Shown here: positions 24,233 to 32,508 of the stretch, in pieces
How positions within the stretch are numbered: position 1 is the first letter of the stretch
Layout of the letters: every line of letters begins with the position of its first letter
Source of the DNA: DASRIA01 sp038203635
Lineage (GTDB): Bacteria; Actinomycetota; Thermoleophilia; Solirubrobacterales; JBBDJG01
Length of the DNA stretch: 57,244 nt
Assembly (NCBI GenBank): GCA_038203635.1
Contig: JBBRDT010000008.1
Span: 1-57,244, forward strand
Reading direction: 5' to 3'
Program-made: the position numbers and the translations under genes
The notes under the pieces: model-generated
What the model saw: the letters and a program-made list of their open reading frames with translations, nothing else
What the model was told of the DNA's origin: nothing
Databases searched by the model: none

Positions 24233-26158
24233 TTAGCTGGCCACGATGGAGCCAGGGGCGTTCGCCTTCGCGTCCGTGCCGCCATCCTCTTCGGCCTCGC
24301 GGCCGGAGTCCCCGAAGGCCTCGCGGGCGAGCTCGCCGAGGGTCTGTGCCAGAAACGCCTCGTCACGCTGCTCGACCAGCTGCTCGACACGCTCGAAAAC
24401 GGAGTCCACCCACTCGGGATCGAGCGGCGGTCGCTCCGCTCTCAGGATGCGGTCCGCAGCGGTGGGCACGGGGCGCTCGGCCGGATGGAACAGCTCTTCG
24501 CGCAGCTTCTCGCCGGGGCGCCGGCCGATGATCTCGATCGGCACCTCGTCGGGATCCTGCCCGGACAGCCTGATCATGTTGCGCGCGAGGTCGATGATCT
24601 TCACCTGCTCCCCCATCTCCAGAACGTACGTCTCACCGCCGCTCGCCAGGCGCGCGGCCCTGATGATCAGCTGTACGGACTCGGGGATCGTCATGAAATA
24701 GCGCTGCATGTCGGGGTGCGTGACCGTCACCGGCCCACCCTGCTCGATCTGGCGGCGGAAGATCGGCACGACGCTGCCGCTGGACGCGAGCACGTTTCCG
24801 AACCGCACCGAGCAGAACACGGTACCGGCGTGGCGCCGGCCGAGCGCCTCTACGACCCACTCGGCCATCGCCTTCGACGCCCCCAGCGCGGTCGCCGGAT
24901 TCACCGCCTTGTCCGTCGACACCAGCACGAAGCGTGCGGTGCCGACAGCAGCCGCGGCGGCGGCGCAGACCCGTGTGCCGATCGCGTTGTTGCGCACAGC
25001 CTCGAGCGGATTCTCCTCGGTGAGGGAGACGTGTTTGTACGCGGCGGCGTGGAACACCACGTCGGGCTGGAAGCGCTGCATCACGTCGGCCATCCGGGCC
25101 GCCTCCTTACAATCGGCGAGGATCGACTCGCATGCCGTGAAGTGGCGCTCCCTGATCAGCTCCCGCTCGATCTCGAACAGGTTGTCCTCGGCGTGGTCGA
25201 GCAGCACGAGCAGCTTCGGGCGCACGCGCGCGATCTGGCGGCACAGCTCCGAGCCGATCGAGCCGCCGGCGCCGGTCACGAGCACGACGCGGTCGTGCAG
25301 GTAGGCGCCCGCCTCCTCGATCTCGACCGTCACGGGCTCGCGCCCGAGCACGTCCTCCACCTGGACCTCGCGCACCTGGCGCATCAGGTTGACCGACCCG
25401 GAGATCAGCTCGAACACACCGGGCAGCGTCTTCACGGGGATGTCGCGCTCGCGGCATGCGCGCACCACCCGCTCGCGCAGCACGCCCGGCGCGGAGGGAA
25501 TCGCGATCACCACCTCGTCGGGCTCGATGTCGTCGAGCAGGCGGTCCAGCTCGGTCGTCGTGCCGAGCACCTTCAGCTCGTGGATCCGCATGCCCCGCTT
25601 GCGCGGGTCGTCGTCGACGAACCCCATCGGGGTCTGCCGCAACGACGGCGTGCGCAGCATCTCCTTGGCCACCAGCTGGCCACCCTCGCCCGCGCCGACG
25701 ATCAGCACCTCGCGCCCCTTGGGCAGCACCGCACCGCGCGGAGGCCGTTCCACCACGCTGCGGATCGCGAGCCGCACGCCGCCGATCAGAGCCAGCGTCA
25801 TGAGGCCGTCCATCACGGCGATCGACCGCGGCAGGTCGCTGTCGGTCGGCGACCAGACGTACAGCACGCCGACCATCACGAGGCTCGCGACCACGACCGC
25901 CTTCAGGATCGACTCGAAGTCGCGCAGCCCGACGTAGCGCCACCACTTCTCGTACATCCCGAACGCGGCGAAGATCAGCACCTTGCCGACGACCACGAAC
26001 GCGATCGTCTTCCAGAGCAGATCGCTGTACCGATCCGGGATGCCCTGGTCGAACCGCAGCGCGAACGCGAGCCAGTAGGCAAGCGCCACCAGGCCCGCGT
26101 CGACCAGCAGCTGAACGAGGCGATGCCGGTAGACGGGGTCGTTCACGGCCTTCCGCAT
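24233..26158 (-). CDS. Membrane-bound nucleoside-diphosphate-sugar 4,6-dehydratase (CapD/PglF/FlaA1-like)
   Basis: A 641-residue protein. Four N-terminal membrane helices (about 13-140) precede a CoA-binding-like Rossmann domain (EVLIVGAGEGGQLVAKEML) and the catalytic SDR domain (VTGAGGSIGSELCRQIAR at about 295). HAAAYKHVSLTEENP and VSTDKAVNPATALGASK are the fingerprint of long PglF/CapD enzymes, where the usual catalytic Tyr of SDRs is replaced. It would make a UDP-4-keto-6-deoxy sugar from UDP-GlcNAc or a related sugar. The DegT aminotransferase 83 bp upstream on the same strand is the expected next enzyme. A C-terminal acidic tail of about 50 residues is unusual. Confidence 0.93.
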   Translation of the reverse strand: MRKAVNDPVYRHRLVQLLVDAGLVALAYWLAFALRFDQGIPDRYSDLLWKTIAFVVVGKVLIFAAFGMYEKWWRYVGLRDFESILKAVVVASLVMVGVLYVWSPTDSDLPRSIAVMDGLMTLALIGGVRLAIRSVVERPPRGAVLPKGREVLIVGAGEGGQLVAKEMLRTPSLRQTPMGFVDDDPRKRGMRIHELKVLGTTTELDRLLDDIEPDEVVIAIPSAPGVLRERVVRACRERDIPVKTLPGVFELISGSVNLMRQVREVQVEDVLGREPVTVEIEEAGAYLHDRVVLVTGAGGSIGSELCRQIARVRPKLLVLLDHAEDNLFEIERELIRERHFTACESILADCKEAARMADVMQRFQPDVVFHAAAYKHVSLTEENPLEAVRNNAIGTRVCAAAAAAVGTARFVLVSTDKAVNPATALGASKAMAEWVVEALGRRHAGTVFCSVRFGNVLASSGSVVPIFRRQIEQGGPVTVTHPDMQRYFMTIPESVQLIIRAARLASGGETYVLEMGEQVKIIDLARNMIRLSGQDPDEVPIEIIGRRPGEKLREELFHPAERPVPTAADRILRAERPPLDPEWVDSVFERVEQLVEQRDEAFLAQTLGELAREAFGDSGREAEEDGGTDAKANAPGSIVAS

Positions 26159-26241
26159 CTGCCGCAGTTTACGGGCTACCAGCGGCGAACCGGCACTGTG
26201 CCAAACCGCATGACCACCCTGTTTGCAGCGAGTTCTCGGCG

Positions 26242-27336
26242 CTAGCGGCCGCTGCGCAGCGCGTTCGCCACCGCTGTCGCGGTCTCGTGGCCCAGCGTCG
26301 GGCCCATCGGGAGCGCCAGGTTGGTGACCGCTGCCTGCTCAGTTACGGGCAGCTCGACGGCGGGCGGCCATTCCGCCATGGCGGGCTGACGATGGACCGG
26401 GACCCGGTAGTAGGAGCGGGCCGCAATGCCAGCGCCGGCGAGCCGTGCCGCGAGCTCGTCCGGATCCTCCGCCCGGGTCACGAAGAGATGATGAGCGGGC
26501 TCCTCTCCCTCCACCGTTTGCGGGAGCGAGACGACGTCGCCGATGCCGGCTTCGGCGTAGGCGGCCGCCAGCTCGCGGCGGCGTTCGTTCCACCCGTCGA
26601 GGTGGGACAGGGTCACGCGCAGCGCGGCGGCCTGCAGCGCGTCGAGTCGTGAGTTCCACCCCACCGCCTCGAAGCTCGACTTGTCGCGCGAGCCGTGGAA
26701 GCGCAGGATGCGCGCCTGCTCCGCGACCGCCGGGTCGTTCGTCGCGATCGCGCCACCGTCACCCAGGCAGAACAGGTTCTTGGACGGGAAGAAGCTGAAG
26801 GTCCCGGCGTCGCCGAGCGAGCCCGCACGGTGTCCTCCGCGGCGCGCGCCGGCGGCCTGCGCCGCGTCCTCGACGATCGCGACGGCGCGTCCGGCGAGCC
26901 GCTCTCGCAGCGAGTCGATCGGCGCCACCCGCCCGAACAGGTCGACCGCGATCACGGCGCGCGTGGCGGGCGTCAGCGCCTGCTCCACGGTGTCCGCCGT
27001 GACGCAGAACGTCTCGGGGTCGACGTCGCAGAACCCCGGCCGCGCGCCGATGTGGGGAATCGCCTCCGCACTCGCATAGAAGGTGAACGACGGCACCACC
27101 ACGTCGTCGCCGGGTCCAACGCCCAGCGCCTTGAGCGCGATCGTGATCGCGTCGGTGCCGTTCGCGACGCCGACCACGTGCTCGACTCCCAGGTACTCCG
27201 CGAACTCGCGCTCGAACGCCTCGACCTCCGGCCCGAGGATGAACTGCCCGGAATCCAGGACTCTCGCGATTGCGCGTTCGACGTCCGCGCGCACCTCGCG
27301 CAACTGCTCCGGTGTGTCGAACAGGGGAATGCCCAC
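26242..27336 (-). CDS. DegT/DnrJ/EryC1 family sugar aminotransferase
   Basis: A 364-residue PLP enzyme. VEHVVGVANGTDAITIALKA and VVVPSFTFYASAEAI are N-terminal landmarks. EDAAQAAGARRGG holds the aspartate that pairs with the pyridine nitrogen, and FSFFPSKNLFCLGDGG holds the PLP lysine (K186). It transfers an amino group to a nucleotide-linked keto-sugar, most likely the product of the CapD-like enzyme encoded just downstream. The pair resembles PglF/PglE, which make UDP-4-amino-4,6-dideoxy-GlcNAc. The gap to the next gene upstream carries a palindromic repeat. Confidence 0.94.
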   Translation of the reverse strand: MGIPLFDTPEQLREVRADVERAIARVLDSGQFILGPEVEAFEREFAEYLGVEHVVGVANGTDAITIALKALGVGPGDDVVVPSFTFYASAEAIPHIGARPGFCDVDPETFCVTADTVEQALTPATRAVIAVDLFGRVAPIDSLRERLAGRAVAIVEDAAQAAGARRGGHRAGSLGDAGTFSFFPSKNLFCLGDGGAIATNDPAVAEQARILRFHGSRDKSSFEAVGWNSRLDALQAAALRVTLSHLDGWNERRRELAAAYAEAGIGDVVSLPQTVEGEEPAHHLFVTRAEDPDELAARLAGAGIAARSYYRVPVHRQPAMAEWPPAVELPVTEQAAVTNLALPMGPTLGHETATAVANALRSGR

Positions 27337-27369
27337 GGGCCTTCACGCTACCCTGTCAAGGGAACAGAA

Positions 27370-27395
27370 CGGTCGATCTGCAAGCAGATCGACCG
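27370..27395. repeat. Perfect 11-bp palindrome CGGTCGATCTG-N4-CAGATCGACCG
   Basis: Same element as at 23446-23471 with a different 4-base centre (CAAG). It sits in the middle of the 71-bp divergent gap between the aminotransferase and dedA, where the promoters of both genes would lie, so it could act as an operator. Confidence 0.85.
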
Positions 27396-27407
27396 GTTGC
27401 AGTCAGG

Positions 27408-28088
27408 ATGGCCGCCTCCCTCTTCTACACCGCCTCGATCACCGAGCCGATCGTCGATTTCGCGACGAACGTGATCGGCGACCTCGGGCTCGCCGGGGTG
27501 TTCATCCTGATGCTGCTCGACAGCGCGTGCATCCCCACGTCGAGCGAGGCGATCATGCTCTTTGCGGGATTCGAGGTCTCGGACGGCCGCTTCACGATCC
27601 TGGAGATCGTGATCGCCGGCGCTGCCGGCAACCTGGTTGGTTCCTGGATCGCCTGGGGCATCGGCTGGTACGGCCGTGTGGAGCTGCTGGAGAAGCACGG
27701 CAAGTGGCTGCACATCACCCCCAAGCACCTCGCCTGGGCGGACCGCTGGTTCGAGCGTTACGGCGGGCCGACCGTGTTCTTCTCGCGCATGCTGCCCGTG
27801 ATCCGCACCTTCATCTCGTTGCCGGCGGGGGTTGCGCGGATGCCGTTCTGGAAGTTCACGCTGCTCAGCATTGCGGGGATCATTCCCTGGGTGCTCGGGT
27901 TCGCGCTCCTCGGCCAGGCGGTTGGTGACCGCTGGGACGAGTGGCAGCAGAACCTGCACTACGTGGACTATGCGATCCTCGCGGCAATCGGCGCCGGGAT
28001 CGTCTACCTGCTGTGGCGCCGCCGGCGCAGGCCGGGCGAGCCCGAGGCTGATCCCGCCGGAACGCCGGTCCCTGATACGACTCCGTAG
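27408..28088 (+). CDS. DedA family membrane protein
   Basis: A 226-residue membrane protein of the DedA/SNARE-associated family. Landmarks are DSACIPTSSEAIMLFAGF (conserved acidic residues and the P-S/T-S/P-E motif), AGAAGNLVGSWIAWGIGWYG, and FFSRMLPVIRTFISLPAGVARMP (split below 20 residues: FFSRMLPVIRTF, then ISLPAGVARMP), the conserved R-x3-P-x2-R motif. DedA proteins include undecaprenyl-phosphate and phospholipid flippases and support membrane potential. It is directly followed by uppP (stop TAG then ATG), which supports a role in recycling undecaprenyl phosphate. ATG 27408 is chosen by homology; a weak CAGG lies upstream. Confidence 0.92.
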   Translation: MAASLFYTASITEPIVDFATNVIGDLGLAGVFILMLLDSACIPTSSEAIMLFAGFEVSDGRFTILEIVIAGAAGNLVGSWIAWGIGWYGRVELLEKHGKWLHITPKHLAWADRWFERYGGPTVFFSRMLPVIRTFISLPAGVARMPFWKFTLLSIAGIIPWVLGFALLGQAVGDRWDEWQQNLHYVDYAILAAIGAGIVYLLWRRRRRPGEPEADPAGTPVPDTTP

Positions 28089-28889
28089 ATGACCCTCCCG
28101 CTCGGAGAGGCCGTGGCCCTCGGGGCGATCCAGGGGCCGACGGAGCTGCTGCCGGTGTCCAGCTCCGGCCATCTCATCCTCGTGCCGGCGCTGCTCGGGT
28201 GGCACTACCGCGAGCTCGATCCGGAGCTGCGCAAGTCGTTCGAGGTCGCGCTGCACGCCGGGGGAGCCCTGGCCCTGCTGATCGGCCTGCGCAGCGAGGT
28301 GCGGGAATACCTGAGCTCGTTCGGCCCGACCAACCTCGCGACGCTGACGCTGTCCTTCGCGCCCGCCGCGCTGGCCGCCTACCTGCTCGAGCGGCCGATC
28401 GAGCAGCGACTCGGGGAGCCTGTGCCCGTGGCCGCCGCATTGCTCGTGGGCTCTGCCGCGATGGCGCTGGCGGACGGCGCCCCCCAGGAGCGTGGGCGCG
28501 ACCAGGCCGGCCCGCTCGACGCACTGGCGATCGGCGTCGCGCAGGCGTTTGCGCTCGCCCCCGGCGTGTCGCGCAACGGGGCCACCCTGACCGCTGCGCG
28601 CGTGCTGCGATTCCGGCGCGCGGACGCCAACGTCATTTCCAGGCAAATCGCGCTGCCGGTGATCCTCGGGGCCGCGGCATTGAAGGGCGCGCGCCTGGCG
28701 CGGCGCGGCGTCCCGCCGGAGATCGCGCGCGGCATGGTGGCCGGTGCGGCCACTGCGTTCGTCTCCACGCTGCTCTCGCTGCGGCTGATCACGATGCTGG
28801 AGCGCAGCCGCTCGCTACGTCCCTACGCCGCCTATCGCGCGGTGGTCGGTGCGGGCGCGCTGATCGCGCTTACGCGGAGGGCCGCATGA
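28089..28889 (+). CDS. uppP: Undecaprenyl-diphosphatase
   Basis: A 266-residue membrane phosphatase that turns undecaprenyl diphosphate into the monophosphate used by wall and glycan synthesis. The first motif is GAIQGPTELLPVSSSGHL with the catalytic Glu and Ser. The second is APGVSRNGATLTAARVL, where the family's usual SRSG reads SRNG. Seven to eight helices are predicted. It starts immediately after the dedA stop and overlaps purM by 4 bp (ATGA). The placement next to a polysaccharide locus fits its role in regenerating the lipid carrier. Confidence 0.94.
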   Translation: MTLPLGEAVALGAIQGPTELLPVSSSGHLILVPALLGWHYRELDPELRKSFEVALHAGGALALLIGLRSEVREYLSSFGPTNLATLTLSFAPAALAAYLLERPIEQRLGEPVPVAAALLVGSAAMALADGAPQERGRDQAGPLDALAIGVAQAFALAPGVSRNGATLTAARVLRFRRADANVISRQIALPVILGAAALKGARLARRGVPPEIARGMVAGAATAFVSTLLSLRLITMLERSRSLRPYAAYRAVVGAGALIALTRRAA

Positions 28890-29959
28890 GCGACGCCTAC
28901 GCGCGTGCCGGGGTCGACACCGGCGAGGCTCGTGGCGGCGTCAACGCGCTCGTCTCCGCGCTCGCACGGATCGACACCGGGCGGCCGAGCCGGTCGATCC
29001 TCCCGTCAGGCCACTACGCGAGCGTGCTCGCGCTGGACGAGCTGACCGCAATCGCCATCTGCACGGACGGCGTGGGAACCAAGCTGATAATCGCCGAGGC
29101 GATGAACCGCTTCGACACGGTGGGCATCGACTGCGTGGCGATGAACGTGAACGACCTCGTGTGCGTGGGCGCCGAGCCGATCGCGCTGGTCGACTACGTG
29201 GCCGTCGAGCAAGCCGACGAGACGATCCTCGCCGCGCTCGGCGAAGGCCTGCGCGAGGGCGCGTCGCAGGCGGGCGTCGAGATCCCGGGCGGCGAGCTCG
29301 CGCAGGTGCCGGAGATGCTGCGCGGCCATCCCTCTCCACGCGGCGTCGACCTCGTGGGAACGGCGATCGGCGTGGTGCAGCGCGACCGGATCGTCACGGG
29401 CGAGCACATCGCACCGGGCGACGTGGTGGTCGGCGTCCCGTCGAGCGGCTTGCACTCCAACGGCTACTCGCTCGCTCGCCGCGCGCTGCACGAGCAGGGC
29501 GGCCTCGGCCTCGGCGACACGCCGCCGGAGCTCGGTCGCCCGCTCGCCGACGAGCTGCTGGAGCCCACCGCGATCTACGTACGCGCCGCGCTGGACCTGC
29601 TGCGCTCGGAGATCCCGGTCCACGGCCTCGCCCACATCACCGGCGACGGGATGCTGAACCTGCTGCGCCTCAACGCCGGCGTGGGGTACCACATCGACGT
29701 CCCACTCGAGCCCCAGCCGATCTTCGGCCTGATCCAGCGCTGCGGCACCGTGCCGGCCGAGGAGATGTGGGAGGTGTTCAACATGGGCACCGGCCTGTGT
29801 TGCGTGGTCGACGGCGGCGATGCCGGCGCGGCGGCGGAGATCCTGAATCGGCGGCACCCAGGCGCACGCGTGATCGGCGAGGTCACCGACAGCGCCGGAG
29901 TGGTGCGCCTGCCGAGCGTGGGCCTGGTCGGCGACAAGGGTGGCTTCCGCCACGCGTAA
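28886..29959 (+). CDS. purM: Phosphoribosylformylglycinamidine cyclo-ligase
   Basis: A 357-residue ATP-dependent enzyme of purine synthesis (FGAM to AIR). It begins MSDAYARAGVDTGEARGGVN. The core motifs ICTDGVGTKLIIAEAM, DCVAMNVNDLVCVGAEP, GVPSSGLHSNGYSLAR, and GLAHITGDGMLNLLRL with FNMGTGLC are all intact. A GCGGAGG site precedes ATG 28886, which overlaps the uppP stop by 4 bp. Coupling of a purine gene to uppP is uncommon and is probably only an operon accident. A long inverted repeat just after the stop likely ends transcription. Confidence 0.96.
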   Translation: MSDAYARAGVDTGEARGGVNALVSALARIDTGRPSRSILPSGHYASVLALDELTAIAICTDGVGTKLIIAEAMNRFDTVGIDCVAMNVNDLVCVGAEPIALVDYVAVEQADETILAALGEGLREGASQAGVEIPGGELAQVPEMLRGHPSPRGVDLVGTAIGVVQRDRIVTGEHIAPGDVVVGVPSSGLHSNGYSLARRALHEQGGLGLGDTPPELGRPLADELLEPTAIYVRAALDLLRSEIPVHGLAHITGDGMLNLLRLNAGVGYHIDVPLEPQPIFGLIQRCGTVPAEEMWEVFNMGTGLCCVVDGGDAGAAAEILNRRHPGARVIGEVTDSAGVVRLPSVGLVGDKGGFRHA

Positions 29960-29961
29960 AT

Positions 29962-30012
29962 CGAACTTTTGCGTTTCGCGTCCACCCATCGGACGCAACG
30001 GGGGAAAGTTCG
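29962..30012. terminator. Bidirectional stem-loop between convergent purM and DsbA-like genes
   Basis: CGAACTTT at 29962-29969 pairs with AAAGTTCG at 30005-30012, and an inner stem GCGTCC (29978-29983) pairs with GGACGC (29991-29996). The element fills the 60-bp gap between two converging genes, which suits a transcription terminator for both strands. Confidence 0.65.
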
Positions 30013-30019
30013 GCAGGTC

Positions 30020-30877
30020 CTAGGCCGCCTCCCACAGGTGGCCCGTCAGCACCGGCACCGCGCGCACCTTCCATGCCTCCGCCAGCCCCCACAGCTCAGC
30101 GCCCGCACGCGGGCCCGGTAACTCGCACAGCACCTCGACCTCGCGCGTCGTGAGCCGGCCGAAGCGCGTGAGGGCCTGCTCCACACCGATCCGCCGATCG
30201 GCCGACGGTGCGGCGCCGCATGCGATCGCGGCCTCGCGAAACGCCTCGTAGGGCGCCGCCCCACTCACCAGGCGCCTGTCCCCGCCGGTGAACACCGCTG
30301 TCGGCAGGGGCACGCCCTCCCTACCCACCGAGGAGCGTCCATCCGCATCACGAGCCTCCCCGGCCAGCGCCTCCGTCGCCTCGAGGTCGGCGCCGAATGC
30401 CTCCGTGATCGCGTGGGAGCGCAGGGACAGCCGGAACTGCTCCACGTCCAGGCGCGCCGCACGCGCTTCCTCGACCAGCGCCTCCGCCCCGTCCAGCTTG
30501 CGCCGCTCGCACATGATCGCCTCGCGCAGCCGGCGCAGATATGCGTAGGCGCCGTCTGCCGCCTGTTCCTGCGCCGCCTTCACGGCCATGCAGGCCGGAT
30601 ACGTGGTCCGCAGCGGGCTGTCCCGCCACAGCAGAGGGTCCAGCGGAGCGCCCGTCATTTCGCTTACACGCAGCCATTCCTCCATCCCCTGCGCACGGAC
30701 GTCGGGCGGCAGGGGCGCCGCCGTGGACTCGCCGGGAGCCAGATCCCGCGCCAGGCCGGCCATCACCCAGCGCCACTTCAGGCCGTCCCCGAACTCGGTC
30801 ATCAACTTGCGAACCGCAGGTTCAGCACCCCATGACCAGGGACAAGCGGGGTCGGTGTGGTAACTAACGGTGACCAT
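30020..30877 (-). CDS. DsbA-like thioredoxin-fold protein (FrnE/HCCA-isomerase-like)
   Basis: A 285-residue cytosolic protein. It starts MVTVSYHTDPACPWSWG, in which the CPWSW stretch sits at the active-site position of the DsbA/FrnE family; only one Cys of the usual C-x-x-C is present. An all-helical insert (about 90-190) and a return to the fold with GVPLPTAVFTGG (cis-Pro loop) follow. The C-terminal 60 residues carry LTTREVEVLCELPG, resembling a short helical extension. It may be an oxidoreductase-like or glutathione-transferase-like protein; the reaction is unknown. ATG 30877 is chosen by homology rather than the upstream GTG/ATG codons. Confidence 0.82.
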   Translation of the reverse strand: MVTVSYHTDPACPWSWGAEPAVRKLMTEFGDGLKWRWVMAGLARDLAPGESTAAPLPPDVRAQGMEEWLRVSEMTGAPLDPLLWRDSPLRTTYPACMAVKAAQEQAADGAYAYLRRLREAIMCERRKLDGAEALVEEARAARLDVEQFRLSLRSHAITEAFGADLEATEALAGEARDADGRSSVGREGVPLPTAVFTGGDRRLVSGAAPYEAFREAAIACGAAPSADRRIGVEQALTRFGRLTTREVEVLCELPGPRAGAELWGLAEAWKVRAVPVLTGHLWEAA

Positions 30878-30966
30878 CGCGATCAAAATACCGGGGTGCT
30901 CGCGAACCCCCGTACGGCGAGGGAGATGGACCTGCCAGACCGTCAACTCCTATGTCACCAACCGTC

Positions 30967-32457
30967 ATGACAGTGATCGGCACCAGGCTCGACGGCCGCT
31001 ACCGGATCGAGGACAGGATCGGGGCCGGCGGCATGTCGACCGTCTACCGGGCGTTCGACGAGACCCTCGAGCGGCAGGTGGCGATCAAGATCCTCCACGG
31101 GCACATCTCCGAGGACGCGCCGTCGCTGGAGCGCTTTCGCCGCGAGGCGCGCACGGTCGCGCAGCTCTCCCACCCGCACGTCGTGATGGTGATCGACGCG
31201 GGCGAGGACGAGGGCCACCCGTACATCGTCTTCGAGCACGTGCGGGGCGAGACGCTCAAGGAGCGCATCAGGCGCGAGGGCCAGCTGCCCGTCGCGGAGT
31301 CTGTCGCCTACGCGATCGAGATCGGGCGCGGGCTGCAGGCCGCGCACGAGCGCAGCCTCGTGCACCGCGACGTGAAGCCGCAGAACGTGCTGATCGACGA
31401 CGAGGGCCGGGCGAAGGTGACCGACTTCGGCATCGCACTCGCGCTTGGCCTCGAGACCAACCAGCTGACGGGCGCGGGCAAGGTGATCGGCACGACGGAC
31501 TACGTCTCGCCGGAGCAGGCGATGGGCCAGGAGGTCACGGGCCAGTCCGACGTCTACTCGCTCGGCATCGTCCTGTACGAGATGCTGACGGGCAGGGTGC
31601 CGTTCTCGGGCGAGAGCCACGTGAGCGTCGCGATGAAGCACATCCACGAGGGCATGCCGGACGTGCGCAGCGTCAGGCCCGAGGTGTCGGCGGTGCTCGC
31701 GTCGCTGATCGAGCGCGCGACCGCCAAGGACCAGCGCGCGCGGTATGCGTCGATGTCCGATTTCGTGAAGGACCTGGAGGAGGTGCTGGCCTACGAGAGC
31801 GCCCGCTCCGGGGGAGCGACCGGCGAGGCGACGGCGATCCTCAGCCAGCTCCCAGGTGCCGTCAGCGGGAGGCGGACCCGCCGCAGGCGAATCCTGCTCG
31901 CGATCCTGTACGTGGGCATCGTGGCGGCCGTCGCCACCCTCGCGGCGCTGCTGATCAACGGCGAGGACCAGCAGAGCGAGCCGCCCGCGCAGGGAGACCT
32001 GACCGCGATTGCCCTGGGCGACCGCGACGCGTTCGACTACGACCCGCCACCGGGCGACGGCGGCGAGCGCACCCCGGCCGTGCCACTCGCCATCGACGGG
32101 GACCCGACCACCGCGTGGGAGACCGAGCGCTACGACACCCCGGACTTCGGCAACATCAAGAAGGGCGTGGGCCTGTACCTCGACGCGGGGCGGCCGATCG
32201 TCGCACGCGGCATCCGGCTCGTGACACCCAAGGACGGCTGGAGCGTGAGGTTCTACGCCGCCCGCGATCGAGTCCCCGAGACGCTCAGCGGCTGGACCCT
32301 CGTCGGCAGCGGAGAGATGGACGCCGACCGCAAGACCTTCGGCCTCGACACCGCGGGAAAGCCGGCGCAGTACTACCTGGTGTGGATCACGAGCCTGACG
32401 GAGGGAGCGACGGGAGGCTCGAGCGCCGCTATTTCCGAGGTGCGGCTGCTCGGTTAG
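30967..32457 (+). CDS. Transmembrane Ser/Thr protein kinase with a discoidin-like extracellular domain
   Basis: A 496-residue Hanks-type kinase. The glycine loop is IGAGGMSTVYRAFDE, the catalytic Lys is in VAIKIL, the catalytic loop is HRDVKPQNVL, and the metal loop is VTDFGIAL, so it should be active. After the kinase (about 10-270) a basic stretch leads to one membrane helix (about 308-330). The outer part (about 365-495) reads AIDGDPTTAWETERYD and ends in AISEVRLLG, the pattern of F5/8 type C (discoidin-like) carbohydrate-binding domains. PASTA repeats are absent. It may sense a glycan outside the cell. ATG 30952 is an alternative start. It is divergent from the DsbA-like gene and convergent with ddl. 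Confidence 0.92.
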   Translation: MTVIGTRLDGRYRIEDRIGAGGMSTVYRAFDETLERQVAIKILHGHISEDAPSLERFRREARTVAQLSHPHVVMVIDAGEDEGHPYIVFEHVRGETLKERIRREGQLPVAESVAYAIEIGRGLQAAHERSLVHRDVKPQNVLIDDEGRAKVTDFGIALALGLETNQLTGAGKVIGTTDYVSPEQAMGQEVTGQSDVYSLGIVLYEMLTGRVPFSGESHVSVAMKHIHEGMPDVRSVRPEVSAVLASLIERATAKDQRARYASMSDFVKDLEEVLAYESARSGGATGEATAILSQLPGAVSGRRTRRRRILLAILYVGIVAAVATLAALLINGEDQQSEPPAQGDLTAIALGDRDAFDYDPPPGDGGERTPAVPLAIDGDPTTAWETERYDTPDFGNIKKGVGLYLDAGRPIVARGIRLVTPKDGWSVRFYAARDRVPETLSGWTLVGSGEMDADRKTFGLDTAGKPAQYYLVWITSLTEGATGGSSAAISEVRLLG

Positions 32458-32508
32458 TGCGCCGTGCGCCGTTCGCCGGCGTAACGGCGTAACGGCGTAA
32501 CGGCGAAC
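32457..32508. repeat. Heptamer/octamer repeat array between convergent kinase and ddl genes
   Basis: Units run back to back: GTGCGCC twice and GTTCGCC once (32457-32477), then on the opposite polarity GGCGTAAC three times and GGCGAAC once (32478-32508). The two halves meet without a loop, forming an inverted array. Its first base is the last base of the kinase stop codon, and it ends at the ddl stop codon. It may double as a terminator. Related arrays are at 41874, 43011 and 46515. Confidence 0.85.

Noticed and set aside
26192..26202. Small palindrome GGCACTGTGCC before the CapD-like gene
   Set aside because: Only 11 bp with no second copy seen; too short to call an operator.
23030..26245. 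Open frame of 1071 codons opposite the dehydratase gene
   Set aside because: It is a high-GC shadow of the CapD-like gene, with no domain signature.
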